64,000 bases of DNA from Flaccisagitta enflata (lineage: Eukaryota; Chaetognatha; Sagittoidea; Aphragmophora), in assembly GCA_965153355.1 (NCBI GenBank), contig OZ231126.1, forward strand, positions 30,566,001 to 30,630,000, given 5' to 3'. Below, piece by piece: positions 1-13,990 of the stretch (its first letter is position 1; each line of letters begins with the position of its first letter). A program made the translations under genes and the position numbers. Under the pieces are notes generated by a model. The model was given only the letters and a program-made list of their open reading frames with translations, ran no database searches and was not told the origin of the DNA.

Positions 1-1288
<1,288 letters not shown>

Positions 1289-1456
1289 CTGGTGAAATGC
1301 ACGAGATTAGTTTATTTGTCTTCAAAGAACATTTCAACAAAAAAAAAGCAAATCGATAGAAAAACAAACCAAAAATAAAATACAAACCAAAACAAACAAA
1401 CAATAGCCGTGCCAATACACCTGCTCTTGCATCGTGTAGAATCCCTTTTGGCTTAC

Positions 1457-4400
1457 CTCTCTAACCTCCTTCGTTCTTCCGGTGATTTCCAAAAATGATC
1501 CAAGTCTCCGTCGAGTTCCATCGAGTATGAATCCAGAATGCGTCGAGGTCCGTTCAATTCGGACGGCAAAGTAGTGATCAAGTCGTTCTCTAAGTCGTCG
1601 GCATACACGTCAATCTCATCCTCATATTCCTCCGCCTCTTCCTCCTCATTCGCTTCATTCCCAAATACTTCCACGACATTCTCGCTCATTTCACTCCTGC
1701 GCTCATGCCGCTCATTCCCAATTTCCTTCCGCTCCTTCTTATCATGTATTCGTTCCTCTTTAACCACCTTCTGCTCCTTGCTTTCTTTCTGGTTCATTTC
1801 CTCTTTTCGGTCTCCTCGTCTTTTAACAGTTCCAGTCGTCTCCTCCCAAGTCCGCTCCCACTGCTCTTCCTCATCCTCATCTTCTTCCTCCTCTTCCTCT
1901 TCCTTTTGCCCTTCCTCTCGCTTCTCCTCCTTCTGACGAACGATTTCGTCGAGTGAGAGAAGTTCGATGCTGCCAAAGCGTGGCACTTTCTGTGGCAGGA
2001 CATGTTGTTGTTGCTTCCCTAGCTTTGGATGTTGTTGTTGCTGCAGCTGATGCTGTGAATGTTGTTGCTGAAACTGTGGATGAGATTGATTTTGTGCTTG
2101 CAGAGCATGTTGTTGCTGTTTCTGCTGATGTTGTGAATTCTGAAGCTGTACATGAAACTGATCTTGTACTTGAAGATGCTCTTGACGATTTTGTAGGTTG
2201 ACGAAATTGTCATACACGCCAACATCTAGGTTGTTGTTATTGTTGTTGTTGTTGTTGTTGTCGTTGCTGTCGTTGTTATTGTAAATTCTCAAAACATCCC
2301 TCCTACGTAACCGATTGTCAGTATTTTCCTCTGTTGAAGCAATTGTCGCATCCAGAGGGATCAATGTCGGAGAATCAACAGGAACCAAATTTGTTGAGGG
2401 AAGATCCGAGGAAATCACATTCGACAATGGAGAATCAAAAGGAGATAGACGCGGAGTAACATTCCGCGATGAATGATTTGAAGGAATAATATCAGTTGTC
2501 ACTGTTGACCTTGGGATATGAGAGGATATGAGCTTGGGTGAAGTAAGATTCAAAGGGATCACTGTTGATACTGAGGGATGATAGGGGATGACTTTAAGAG
2601 AGGCGGGATTATCTTCATCTTCATTTTCGCAAAAAAGATGAGTAATTTTGGATGGGGGATGTTGATGGTGATAGTGACTGTGTTGCAGGTTGTTCAGATG
2701 GTTTTTGTTGTATGTGTTGAAGCTGTTGTTGTTGCATTTGTCATCATTGCTGCCGAGATTGTTTGAGGAGGAGGAAGTATTTCCATTAGATAAAGGTTGA
2801 AGAGGATAGAAAGGAGGATGAGGCGGATGAGGATGGGAATGAGATCGAGGAGGATGAGGGTGGGAGTGAAGTTGAGGAGGATGAGGGTGGGAGTGAAGTT
2901 GAGGATGATGTGGTTGTGGAAGGGGAGGTAAATTTGGATGATTCTGGAATGATTCTCGATGCACAGATGAGGTAATTGGAGATCCTAATCGTGATGCGGA
3001 ATGAGGAATATGAGAGGAGTCGCAACAAGAAGATGCGACATACGGAATGTCTTCAGATCCACAATGAGACAAATCAGAAGATGAAGAATGAAAATGATTG
3101 CTAAATGGTATGTTGTCTAATTGCTCAAACAGAGGAATTTGAGAAGATGCGCAGTATGGAGATTCTGAATGAGGAATGTTGGAAGATGCGGAATGATGAG
3201 ATGCGGAATAAGGAGATGTGGAACAAGAAATGTCAGGAGATGCAAAATGACCAGATGCAGAATATGGAACATGAGAAGATGCGGCACAATAAGAAGCAGA
3301 ATGATAGCTTTTGGATGCAGAAGCAAAGGACGGCTCTGAACAAAAATCATTTGCAGTTGCCATTGATGGAATTGTAAAAATTGATGATGATGCATACTGA
3401 GGAGAAACAATTTGACTTGACGCTGATTCAAAAGACGCTAAATCAAGAGATTCCGATGGAGGATATCCACAACTAGTTGACGTTTTGCGAGGAGATGCGA
3501 GTTCAGAACCCTTTGAAGATGATGCGAAGTCAATTGAGGATAGAGATGCGTAATCAAGTTGACTAGGCGTTGGGTCGCTTTTAGGTCTAGAATCATCTTT
3601 GCGCTTATTAAAGTCTTCGGGTGTAGGATAATCTCGGGGCGTGGAACTCCCTCTAGGAGTAACATTGATTGTAATGCTATTTTCACAATCCGATGTAAAT
3701 TGATTTGTAGGTGTAGAACAGTTTCTGGGTGTACAACAGCCTGTGGGTGTAGAATCACCTTCCGGCCTTGAATTCCTGTTAGGCGGAGAATCCTTGTCAG
3801 GCGGAGAATCTTCTTTGGGCAAAACACCACGATAGGGCGTAGATTCTTGTGCAGACGTAGATTTCTTGCTGGGTGCATATTCTCTTATAAGCGTATTCTC
3901 TTTTACAGGTGTAGATTCTCTTTCAGGCGTAATATCCTTTTCAGGAGTAGCAACCCCTTTACGCACAGAATCACCCTCGTTGGCAAAATCCCAGCGAGCC
4001 TCACAATTGTCACGATCGCGACGTCCAAAGCTGGAAGTTGAAAATTTTGCGTCAATTTGCGACAAAAAAGCGAGATCCGTTTGAGCGTAGGGCGAAATAA
4101 AAGAAGGCCGACGCGCAGCAGCTTCCATGGTGCGTGATGGTGCTGCAGATGCGGTAACCTCGGACGAAGCATTTGGGACAGACTCAGTCGACGGCGCGGC
4201 ACTTGAACGCATGGACGATGTCGTGGACGCCGTGGTTTTCACGGATCGATCGCGACTAAACGGCGATGGAGATGTTTCAAAAACGGAAGACGTGGCGTAC
4301 GCTAGTGTAGAAGCTTTTGCCGAGAGTATGAAAGCTGATGAATATTTACTATCACTTGTATCATTTTTCCTCATCTCTTCAAAATCAGTATCGTTTGTTC

Positions 4401-4768
4401 CATTAGAATCAGGTGTTGTTATGTTTGTTACATTTGTTATTCGTTTGGCGGTATGGTTCGATGCCGGTTTCTTTCTACAGTCCATTAACGTTCGGCCGTG
4501 CCCATAATCCATCGTGCCATTATGAACATAGTCTCTCCGGTCAAAATTCGTGTTTTCTCCATCGCTATCATCAGATGAGTTTTTGCCTCCGAAATCATTT
4601 TTCGCATTTACAGCAACGATTGACTGATAAGGCTTATGAGACTTCTGAGTCTGAACAGACTGATGGGACTTCTTAGATTGAGGAGGCGGATTAGACCACG
4701 AGTCAAAGGCCACAGGAGAACAGATGATATCACCATCGGATGAGAGAGGATACGATAACCCCACGTTA
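1457..4768 (-). CDS. Exon C, 3.3-kb coding exon of low-complexity, phospho-site-rich protein
   Basis: About 1,104 codons are open on the minus strand, from acceptor TCTTTCTTATCAACAG (AG at 4770-4769) to donor GAGAG|GTAAGC (GT at 1456-1455). An in-frame TAA lies inside the donor, so it must be spliced. It starts with 1 nt and ends with 2 nt, matching exon B upstream and exon D downstream. In order: a Ser/Thr/Asn-rich start; about 20 short STP/TPE repeats (roughly residues 270-390), typical targets of proline-directed kinases; Ser/Ala repeats of the type SSHIPHSAS; a His-Pro block (HSHPHPPQL repeated); Asn and Gln runs; then a strongly charged Glu/Lys segment likely to form a helix or coiled coil; ending LDHFWKSPEERRRLE. 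No enzymatic domain is visible and I do not recognise the family. The GTG at 4764 is not a start, because translation enters by splicing. Confidence 0.8.
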
Positions 4769-4836
4769 CTGTTGATAAGAAAGAGAGAGAGATGGATTTA
4801 AAGATGAAGTTAAAGTGAAAGTTAAAGCTAAAGTTA

Positions 4837-5018
4837 AACAAGGCCGGTTACACGGCTACCCAAGTCGCGTGCGGGTGGGCCGGGGCCTTATTTGAGACCC
4901 TTAGGGCATTAGCAGTGTGGTCAAAGAAATAAAATCACAATAAAAGTAAAACATCACCCACCAACCGACGGACGGACGGAGAAAGCGGGTTGTAGAGTCG
5001 CGTGCATGCGACTAAAAA
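4837..5018 (+). mobile_element. AACAAG/CTAAAA hairpin element, GTCGCG subfamily
   Basis: Starts AACAAGGCCGG..CGGC and has inner 5' GTCGCGTGC. An ACGG tetranucleotide block follows. It ends with hairpin GTCGCGTGCATGCGAC and CTAAAA. Confidence 0.75.
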
Positions 5019-5435
5019 TTTGATCATGTCGTCAATGTCGTAGTTTTGAATTGACCAAACTGACCAAACCTGAACCTCTTCTATCGATCAGTTAACCCCT
5101 TCTTATCGAGTTTATGTATCGCCTGACATAACATCAGGTCCTGCAGTCTGATAATTCACTGTCTCAGGTATCAGATCATTCTGTCTTTCTATTTGGTCCA
5201 CCATTCTAGAAATTCGATTAGCTAGGCCTAGGTTCTCTAGTGTCTGTCTGTTACGTCCTGCAGTTTGATATCTCACCGTTCTAAGGTGTCGCTTCTGACG
5301 TATCCATCGTCGAAAGAAACCTTATTCACCGGAACCTTATCCGCAGAGCCAGAATCATTAACGCGATGAGAAACTAAACAAAAGGAAGACAAACAAGTGA
5401 AAATAATGAGCAAACAAAAATCGCATGTTAGATAA

Positions 5436-5437
<2 letters not shown>

Positions 5438-5528
<91 letters not shown>

Positions 5529-5656
5529 AAGAGAGAAAGAGAGAAAGAGAGAAAGAGAGAAAGAGAGAAAGAGAGAGAGAAAGAGAGAAAGAGAGAAAGA
5601 AAGAGAGAAAGAGAGAAAGAGAGAAAGAGAGAGAGAGAGAGAGAGACAGACAGAAT
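5438..5656. repeat. (GA)n with GAAA interruptions
   Basis: Pure GA to about 5522, then GAGAAAGA variants and a GACAGACA end. The long Arg/Glu and Ser/Leu frames across it are artefacts. Confidence 0.95.
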
Positions 5657-5735
5657 GAAAAGATAGACTTTTAGTAATGAGAGGAAGGAGAAATATTGGA
5701 GAATGATAGGATATTTTCAAATTCTTTACAGTTCC

Positions 5736-5886
5736 AACAAGGCCGTATACACGGCAGCATTAGTCGCGGACGGGTGGGCAGGAGCGGAAAACCTCGAAAA
5801 GTGACTTTGCAACGGACGGACCGACCGACCGACCGACGGACGGACCGAAAAGTGGGTTATAGAGTCGCGTGTCCGCGACTAAAAAT
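5736..5886 (+). mobile_element. AACAAG/CTAAAA hairpin element
   Basis: AACAAGGCCG...TCGCGGACGGGTGGGC at the left; GACC/GACG tetranucleotides; GTCGCGTGTCCGCGAC then TAAAAA at the right. Confidence 0.75.
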
Positions 5887-6070
5887 ATGTTTTCTCACCT
5901 TTTTTAGTCGAACCTCGAGGCAAATTGTCTTGTCCGTCATTGCTACTGCTGTTGCTGTTACCGTTGCTGTTGCTGATGTTGTCGTTGCTGTTGGTTGTGT
6001 TGTTGTTCTTGTCTTTTTCGGTATGAGATCTCGTTCGGATTGCCACACTAAAAAAAATGTAGGAAAAACA

Positions 6071-6101
<31 letters not shown>

Positions 6102-6233
6102 ATGATGATAATAATAATGATGATGATGATGAGGAGGAGGATAATGATGATAATGATGATGATGATAATGATATTGATGATGAGGATTAAAATGATTAGG
6201 ATGATAATGATGATGCTAATGATGATCATAACA

Positions 6234-6284
<51 letters not shown>

Positions 6285-6290
6285 TTGACG
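6071..6290. repeat. (GAT)n imperfect trinucleotide arrays
   Basis: GATGAT runs at 6071-6195 and 6236-6282 with AAT and GAG variants, inside the intron downstream of exon B. Poly-Asp, poly-Ile and poly-Met frames here are not genes. Confidence 0.9.
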
Positions 6291-6434
6291 ATAATGACGC
6301 TGATGTTTATTACGAAAACGAGGATGAGCAACAAACAGAAATTGTTCCACATTTCATCATAGACAAAATATAAGGCAAAAGCATACGAACTGCGCCGGTA
6401 CAAATGTATCATCAATGTATTTTGAGGGCATTAC

Positions 6435-6887
6435 CGGCATCCACCAGAATCCCCTTTGGACGCTCCCGTCTTTGAAGGAAGAGGCGGAGGCGGCTGCTCA
6501 GGAGGAGGATGATGATGGAACAGATGAGCTGGATGTGGGGCAGGATGAGCATGAATATGAGCGTGAGGAGCAACAGGAGCAGCACAATGAGAATGAGCAG
6601 GAGGTTGAGGTTGAGGGAGTTGAGAAATCAAAGCGTGAGGTTGAAATTGTTGAGTGGAATAAGAAAGATGAATGGAGTACGCATGAGATGAGTGAAGGTG
6701 AGTATGATTTTGAAGATAGTGATGATGGTCATGATGATCATTGTGATTGTGACGATGATTGTAATGATAATGACCCCGTGGAGACTGAGGTGTAGGATTT
6801 TCGTGAGGAAGATGAGCGGAATGAGCAATATGAGGGTGCTGAGGATGACTAGGATGACCAGAATGAGGAGGAGGAGAAGGCGAAGGA
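6435..6887 (-). CDS. Exon B, His/Pro-rich
   Basis: Minus-strand open frame ending at donor CCG|GTAATG (TAA in frame just after). It leaves CG, which with the T of exon C makes Arg; this phase match and the clean donor favour this strand over the acidic plus-strand frame across the same bases. Composition is His- and Pro-rich (HPSHPQHPH, HYHYNHRHNHND, SQLPQPQPPAHSH, PPPEQPPPPLPS). The start is uncertain. CCTCAG before 6887 and TCATCCTCAG before 6838 are both possible acceptors, but neither is in phase with the best donor of exon A. An undetected small exon, or the weaker donor GAAA|GTGCTG at 7315 paired with the 6838 start, would reconcile them. Confidence 0.55.
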
Positions 6888-6952
6888 CTGAGGACGTGAA
6901 TATCGGCGCCAGCATCGCGTAGAAATTTCGAACCTTAAATGAACGAAGGAGA

Positions 6953-7125
6953 TAACAAGGCCGGATACACGACCATCAGTTGCGGACGGGTGGGCAGGGG
7001 CGGAAATGCGCGTTTTCCCACTTTTCGACTCAATCATTACGGACGGACGGATGGACGAACGGACGGACAGACCGACGGACGGACGGACAAAACCTCTTAT
7101 AGAGTTGCGTGTCCGCAACTAAAAA
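6953..7125 (+). mobile_element. AACAAG/CTAAAA hairpin element, GTTGCG subfamily
   Basis: AACAAGGCCGGATACACG, then TTGCGGACGGGTGGGCAGG, GGAC/GGAT tetranucleotides, and final hairpin GTTGCGTGTCCGCAAC + TAAAAA. Confidence 0.8.
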
Positions 7126-7196
7126 CCAAATGATGACTGCTATTCGCCAATCAGTCACTTTACATGTGCACTCAAGGCAGTCCAAGGGCATGTCGT

Positions 7197-7224
7197 AACA
7201 ATAACAACGACAACAACAACAACG

Positions 7225-7311
<87 letters not shown>

Positions 7312-7313
7312 GC
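7197..7313. repeat. Intronic (CAA)n
   Basis: About 115 bp of CAA repeats starting a few bases inside the intron behind the exon A donor. Confidence 0.95.
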
Positions 7314-7323
7314 ACTTTCTCAC

Positions 7324-8490
7324 TTGGCTTTGGCGAAGGAAATCCATAAGGACAGACGAAACCCGTTTCAAATTCATCTGCAGCATCCTCTTCTCCGAAT
7401 CGAGAGACGTTGGATCGAGTCTTTGATTTCTTTGCCGACCTTGAAGCTGCTGCAGCAGTAGCAGCAGTAGCAGCAGTAGCAGCAGCAATGCAAGCACCGG
7501 GTTTCGACCCTGTGCTGCTACTTAAGATGCTGACGCGACTTCCACGCGGTGTTTCAACATCGTCGTCGACACTCACGCCGCCGTTTCTGCTGCCAGACAC
7601 GCCGCCGATGCCAACCATGCCGCTTCCGCTGCCGTTACCGCTGCCGCTGCCACTGCTGCCTTTTCCGGCTCCTCCCGGCGTCTTTTTGACGCCGTTTCTT
7701 CTGCCGAGAATCGGAGATCCAGCTGCGAGATCCATCAACGACTGAAATGGCGCCACGAACGCTTCCAATGTGTGACTTCGCGCTTTCGTCGACGAAGATC
7801 TTGATGGGGCGCCGCCGACGCTGACGCCGACGCCGTCGTCGAAGGAAGCCGTTCCGCCGGCTCCGCCGCTTCGTGACCTCACTGACGCCGATCGCTGCAA
7901 AGCCTCGTCGACGACGACGGCGCCGAGTCTCGATTTCGTGGAAGAGGATCTAGAAGACGATCGCAGGAATCCGTCGTCGAAACCGAATCTCGACTTCAAG
8001 GAAGAAGATCGCGATGGAGGATGCTGGAATTGGCCGTCGACTGAAATTGCGGCTGCGGAAGAGGATCCTTTCGACGATTTGGCCGACGCCGATCGACGAG
8101 GCGGATGGAATGAGTCGTTGACGTCCATGACGACCGGTTTGGACGATGACGTCGTCGTCGCCGTCGAAGGTTTTGGAGGCAGGTTGGAGGAAGTGGATGA
8201 CGATGCTGTTACCGAGGCGCTGGGGACGGCAGAAGCTGTGTCGCAATAGATGGCGCCGACCGAGGAGGAAGAGAAGCCGTTGTTGGTGCGGCCGTTGACG
8301 ACGAGCCCGTTGTTGATGTGGTTGCAGCCTCCGTTGGGAGTGCTGGGGTGAATGTTAAAGCTGTTGCTGATGCGTCCGTTGGGGGTGTTGGAATGGTTGA
8401 CGAAGTTGCTGTTAGAGCTCTTTTGTATTTTGGTCGATTGTCGAGGATGCCGTTTGAGAGTGCCGTATTCATCGACCTCAGAGGACTCTT
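7324..8490 (-). CDS. Exon A, Ser/Arg repeat-rich
   Basis: 389 codons between acceptor TCTCTCACTCGCAG (AG at 8492-8491, behind a long TC tract) and donor GCCAA|GTGAGA (GT at 7323-7322). It enters with 2 nt, completing the codon left by the upstream exon (G + AA = Glu). It starts EESSEVDEYGTLKRHPRQS. Then come Asn/Gly-rich sequence and several repeats of the form S-R-S-S-S-x-K-S-R (PPSRSSSLKSRFGFDD, SSSRSSSTKSRLG, QRSASVRSRSGG, APSRSSSTKARSHT), which look like basophilic-kinase or 14-3-3-type sites. A Gly/Ser linker, an Ala run and FETGFVCPYGFPSPKP follow. It has high coding-like complexity and GC content compared with its surroundings. The family is not recognised and it looks disordered. Confidence 0.75.
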
Positions 8491-8494
8491 CTGC

Positions 8495-8760
<266 letters not shown>

Positions 8761-8897
8761 AGAGAAGCAGAAAATGGATTGCAAAAAAAAAACAGATAGA
8801 ATGATTTAAATAGGCAAACATCTTTGACCTAATTCATGATATAAGATCAATACAGATGATCATTTCAGATGTTGTTGATATTACAGATATTTATCAC

Positions 8898-9007
8898 CTT
8901 CTACTTGAGGCAGCGGTTTTAACGGCGGAGATTTCGTTGATTTGAGCAAATTTCGCGAATCTCGGATCACATTTCCAGAAGCCAAAGACGCGGGAGACCA
9001 CGAAACG
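8898..9007 (-). CDS. Exon Z, Ser/Pro-rich linker exon
   Basis: Acceptor TTCTTCATTCAG (AG 9009-9008) and donor GAAG|GTGATA (GT 8897-8896) bound 110 nt that read VSWSPASLASGNV..SRNLLKSTKSPPLKPLPQVE. It enters with 1 nt (needs 2) and leaves 1 nt (exon A supplies 2), so it is in phase with exon 10 of acid phosphatase A (leaves CG) and with exon A. SWSPASLAS echoes SWSPATLAS in exon 10. If the donor is not used the frame runs 5 codons to TAA at 8881, so this could also be a terminal exon. Confidence 0.6.
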
Positions 9008-9033
9008 CTGAATGAAGAAAGGCGATGTTCGAG

Positions 9034-9071
<38 letters not shown>

Positions 9072-9072
9072 C
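9034..9072. repeat. (GATT)n
   Basis: About ten GATT units. Confidence 0.9.
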
Positions 9073-9119
9073 AGCCCATAATATTCTCAGATTGATATGG
9101 AACAGATAGAATTGATAGA

Positions 9120-9160
9120 TTGGTAGAGATACTAAAAGATAGATAGATAGATAGATAGAC

Positions 9161-9192
<32 letters not shown>

Positions 9193-9218
9193 GGATAGAT
9201 GGATATAGATAAATGGAT

Positions 9219-9288
<70 letters not shown>

Positions 9289-9298
9289 TAGATAAATG

Positions 9299-9354
<56 letters not shown>

Positions 9355-9364
9355 TATATAAATG

Positions 9365-9425
<61 letters not shown>

Positions 9426-9473
9426 ATGGATATAGATAAATGGAAAGATAGATAGATAGATAGATTGATAGAG

Positions 9474-9536
<63 letters not shown>

Positions 9537-9585
9537 AAGATAAATAGATAGAAAGATAGATAGATAGATAGAGAAATTGAAATAG
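9120..9585. repeat. (GATA)n, about 450 bp
   Basis: GATA tetranucleotides with periodic GGATATAGATAAATG interruptions, showing higher-order copying of about 65-110 bp. Confidence 0.95.
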
Positions 9586-9864
9586 AAAGATAGAGATATG
9601 CACATGTAAATACATAGATACAAACAAAAAAGATACAGAGTATCCGTACATAGTAATTCGACTGAAAAAAGAACAAGCAAGAACGAGTAAATGACTAACA
9701 CATAACTTATTTCGAGGGTTTTCCTAATTTTCTTTTTACTAAAAACGAAAATATTTTTGTGGGTTTTAAGAAAAACAACATTTTGTTTCAACCTAGAGCG
9801 GAGAACGAAGAGGAAGGAAATGAACGATGACAGCCCCAAGATATCGACAGAAGGAAAACGAGGC

Positions 9865-10003
<139 letters not shown>

Positions 10004-10090
10004 CAAAGTCAATAGTCGCAAAAGCGTTAGATGGTCAGCGGTGCCCTTGCCCTGCCTTAGTGGGTTGTTCTTGCAGTTGAAGGGGAAGCA

Positions 10091-10551
10091 GGGCAGCGGC
10101 CCTAAAGGGGGCGATGACCTATGCTTTCACACATATAGGGAATTTTCTCCTCCGTCCATCCGTCTGTCTGTTCACCCCTCCCCCCAGTCTCGAGGCTCAA
10201 ACCCCAGTCTCAAGACCCAAATCCTAGTCTCGTGGCCCAAATCCTAGCCTCAAGGCCCATATCCTAGCCTGGAGGCCCAAATCCTACTCTAGAAGACCAA
10301 ATCTCATCCTTGAGGCTAGGACCTGGGCCTTTTGGCTGGGATTTGGGCCTCAAGGATGGGATTTGGGCCTCCAGACTAGAATATGGGCCTTGAGGCTAGG
10401 ATATGGGCCAGAAGACTGGGATTTGGGCCAGGAGACTGGGGTTTGAGCCTCGAGACTGGGGGGGGGACTGATGGATGGACGGACGGACGGAGGAGAAAAT
10501 TCCCCATATGTGTGAAAGCATAGGTCATCGACCCCTTTGGGGCCGCCGCCC
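10091..10551. mobile_element. GGGCAGCGGCCC hairpin element, copy 1
   Basis: Long terminal inverted repeat: GGGCAGCGGCCC..GATGACCTATGC..TTCACACATA..GAATTTTCTCCTCCGTCC at the left, its complement at 10475-10551. The interior is a tandem array of about 18-bp units (CCCAAATCCTAGCCTCGAGG type), itself in two opposite orientations, so the whole element can fold. No coding. Confidence 0.75.
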
Positions 10552-11159
10552 AAAAAGGAGAGGCGTGAACGGAGAAATGGAATGAATAAGCTGAGCAAAT
10601 TGGAAATGAACGAAAAAATTAATAGAACAATAGAATGGAAAAGGCTATGGCAAGAAATGAACGAGCAACGCGAGCGAACGAATAGTGAACATTGGGAAGG
10701 AATCATCGACAAACGTGAGTGGGTCACTCAACAGAGATCAAGAAGAATCCTTTGAAATCATAGGCATGCGAAAGTGTAACTAATCGCATTAGTAAAGTTG
10801 TTAATATTTGACAAGAAACACGCATTGCGCTTTGATCAAGAATAATGGTTCGGCTATATGAGTCTCATTGACTATTACCGCTGTTCGCCGATGACACTAC
10901 CATCACTAATGATATTCGACATTGACATCACCATTCCCATTGGTAATTACAATTGTGATTAGCGAGTGATATTTGTTACTACCGCTGACCATTCACGTTA
11001 CGTTTGCCACTGATATTCGCAAATGACCATTTTATTTCCACTATCATTACCACTTATGTTCGCCATCGACAATACCATTGACACTAGTATTCGCCATTGA
11101 ACACACCTATACCACTGATATTCGCCATTGACATCACCATTATTACAGATACTCGCCAT
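10552..11159. repeat. Minisatellite of CGCCATTGACATCACC type
   Basis: From about 10870 the DNA is made of degenerate units of about 30 bp containing ATTCGCCATTGA and CACTGATATT. The same units resume at 15541-15660 on the far side of the transposon. 10552-10870 shows nothing recognisable. Confidence 0.6.
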
Positions 11160-11191
11160 TTAGAGGAGGGATTTAACAAATACCACCTTAG

Positions 11192-11979
11192 AACAAGTGA
11201 CGCGGGGTCACAGTATTGTTGCGGACGGGTGGGCAGGGGCATCCAAGCCCAATCCACACCCCATACCCCCACCATGCATACCCAAACCATACAGTATGTT
11301 TCATCTCGACTGTAACATTTCATGACAATGTAGCTCCAAAAGTATTAAAGATAATTCAATTCTGTAAAAAATATCTGAAAGATAATACTTTAGCATTTAA
11401 TGTTCATCAATTCCTAGGACTTTTTGACAAAAATTGGACGCTTTTATCACATAGCTAGCTAGATCGCACAAAATGCAAAAAATGTTATTTCATTCTTTAT
11501 ATTTCGGAGGTATATATCAATAGGCTTCTTTTCTTTTTCATTATTTACAAACTACAAAAAAATTTCTCTCATTTAAGACCAATCTGGCATCAGTAGCTAT
11601 AACTGTTTGAAAATAAGAGCAATTTAAGCAAAGACAGTATAACTAGCAAAATAGTAAAATATCCTTTTTTTGCATAGCATGTTTTCCAGCTCATAATGTT
11701 TTTAAAGGTTGATATTTCTTTAAAAAGTCCTAGGAATTATTGATAACAAAATGCTAAAGTATTATCTTCCAGATGTTTTTTACAAAATTGAATAATCTTT
11801 ATTACTTTTGGAGCTACACCGTCATGAAATGTTACAGTCGAGATGAAACATACTGTAAAAGGCATCTAAAACACTTGTTTTCCAATTTTCGACTCGTGGG
11901 TTACGGACGGACCGACGGACGTACCAACGGACTGACGGACCGACGGAAGGACAAAGCCTCTTAAAGAGGCCACTAAAAA
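11192..11979 (+). mobile_element. AACAAG hairpin element, GTGACGCGGGGTCAC variant, broken by a MITE
   Basis: AACAAGTGACGCGGGGTCAC, TTGCGGACGGGTGGGCAGGGG at the left; GGAC/CGAC tetranucleotides and CCACTAAAAAT at the right. The 11292-11855 element splits it. It sits within the left TIR of the large transposon. Confidence 0.7.
11292..11855. mobile_element. MITE, CAGTATGTTTCATC TIRs, TA target duplication
   Basis: Inverted repeats of about 140 bp: CAGTATGTTTCATCTCGAC at the left, its complement GTCGAGATGAAACATACTG at the right, each bordered by TA. Tc1/mariner-like ends; no coding. Confidence 0.8.
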
Positions 11980-13358
11980 TTGTATCCCTGGGTTTTTTGG
12001 TGGTTTTGCACTGTACATAGGCTTTGCTGAGCTAAAAAAAAAGTTGACTAAAAAATTTCTTGTGAAAAGCGGTTGGTTGGGATGTTTGGTACATGAGAAA
12101 TAGGCCAAAATTTGTCAATATCACTCTGCCAAAAATCAAGAAATAAATACAACAACAAAAAAACTTTACATATTAAGTATAGATTTCATATCCATACTTA
12201 GCTAAAATATCTTTTCATGTTTGAATGTCATCTTAAGATATTGAGGTTTCTTGAAGTAGCTCCTCAACTGTTTCCTATAAACTATAAAAGTTGACTTGTC
12301 TATCAAATCTTTTACATCTTTCATATCTCAGACAAAAAAAATCCAATGTTAGAATGGTAAAAAATAATCTAATGGAACAATGACAAAAAGCAGTAAAATG
12401 TATTGATCATGGTTCATTTGATTCTAGTCTTCTCCAGAGAAGCTATGATCTTCATCTTCAACAAACGCATTTGCATTTGAACATTAGGAACCCCGACAAT
12501 GCCCGTAAGCCATTGAGCATTTAATTCCATGTTTTTTGCTGGTGCATCGAGCAGTTCCACAATCAGTAGTACAGTTGCACCATGTGATCTTGAAAACCTC
12601 AGCTGGGGCTGGTGGCATATCTATCAGTACAGGATGCAACCCTGAGTCTTTGAGGACCTATCCCCTCTCCTCAGCTAGCAAATCACATTTGGGATCCTTC
12701 CATTGATTTTCTTGCAAAAACACTGGCCTGCTATGAAAATTAGCAGCAGCAGAGGATAAAGGCAATGGGGGTCAACTTGTGTCAAGCTTGTAGCCACCTT
12801 GTCCCAATACTTTTTGTATCAAAGGCTATCCAATCTATCTGATTTCTTTCCATTGTACATCACCACAAATGCGGTTTTGCCAGCTTTATCAATTTGGGCC
12901 TGAGTGGCGTTTGAATTGTCATAACTTTTGCTGATTGCTCAAAGAACTTATTTTCCTTGAATTTTTTTGAGAATGGACCTTTTACCTATCCCAAACAAAC
13001 AAGGTGTTGTGTCACACCCTACAAATGCGTGCAAAAATGGTATGTGCTTGCACTCAAAAGTACCTAGTTTTGCTTGGACCTCTTTATTGTTCCACACTTG
13101 TCCTTTTGTATTTTTCCTGCGGTCTGAGGCAAAAGAAAATTTTTGCTGTGTGAAGGCAGGTGGTGTAACGAGTAACTCTGTGTCATCTCTAATCAATACT
13201 GTATCCATGGATTCTGCTGACTCAATTGCCTTTTGAACAATAAACAGGTCCACATCTGCCTGGTCATGGAAAACATGGCAACTTGATTTGTGAGCCTTGT
13301 GCAAAGAAAATCAGTGAATTGCTGTTTGTTTTTTGGATCACTAAGGAATGCCTTTTTT

Positions 13359-13908
13359 GGGCAGCCGCTCAAAGGGGTCGCTGACCTTGGCTTTCACATA
13401 TAAGGGGAATTTTCTTCTTCTTTTCCGTCCGTCCATTCCCCCCCCTCAAATCCTAGCATCGAGGCCTAAATCCCAGCCTCAAGACCCAAATCCCAGCCTT
13501 GGGCTCAAATCCCAGCTTCAAGGCCCGAATCCTATCCTTAAGGCTCAAATCACATCCTTGAGGCTCAGATACCATCCTTGAGGCTCAGATCCTATCCCCT
13601 AGGATAAAATTCGATCCTGGAGGCCCATATCCAATCCTGGGGGCCCAAATCTCAGCCTTGAGGCCCCAATCACAGCCTAAAGGCCCCAATACCACCCTCA
13701 ACGCCCAAATCCCAGCCTTGAAGCCCAAATCCTAGCCACCTGACCCCAGTCCTACCCTCCAGGCCCAAATTCCAGCCTCCAGGCCCAAATCTCAGCCTTC
13801 AGGCCTAAATATCTCCGCCCAAAGACCCAAATCTTTAATGCCTCGAGGAGAAGGAGAAAACTCCCCATATGTGTGAAAGCATAGGTCATCAACCCCTTTG
13901 GGGCCGCA
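13359..13908. mobile_element. GGGCAGCGGCCCC hairpin element, copy 2, inserted in transposase relic
   Basis: Ends GGGCAGCCGCTCAAAGGGGTCG and CCCCTTTGGGGCCGC; interior of CCCAAATCCCAGCCT-type units. It separates FLSDPKNKQ from the upstream coding piece. Confidence 0.7.
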
Positions 13909-13990
13909 GGAGTAATATCAACATTCTATGAGCAGATCATGTTGGGGGACTGTCTCAGGCTCCTATTGAAATCAATATTGGCTTTGAAAC

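Larger units (their letters stand above)
4769..6434. other. Intron between exons B and C
   Basis: Donor CCG|GTAATG at 6434 and acceptor CAACAG at 4769. It contains two CTAAAA-hairpin elements (4837-5018, 5736-5886), a GA/GAAA array and GAT arrays. No coding signal is seen. Confidence 0.7.

Noticed and set aside
4837-5018. Helitron origin for the CTAAAA hairpin elements
   Set aside because: The 3' hairpin plus CTAA fits, but there is no TC start, no consistent A/T insertion site, and matched inverted repeats at both ends argue against it; left undecided.
6415-6795. Acidic plus-strand 126-residue frame
   Set aside because: Antisense of exon B; the minus strand has donor and phase support.
7950-8249. 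Other open frames over exon A on both strands
   Set aside because: Overlap the better supported exon A frame; no splice or homology support.
8881-9676. Ile/Tyr/Leu/Ser frames of over 250 residues
   Set aside because: Produced by the GATA array.
10537-10755. Plus-strand frame starting GPPPKKERRERRNG
   Set aside because: Begins inside a hairpin element end and has no homology or acceptor; probably chance.
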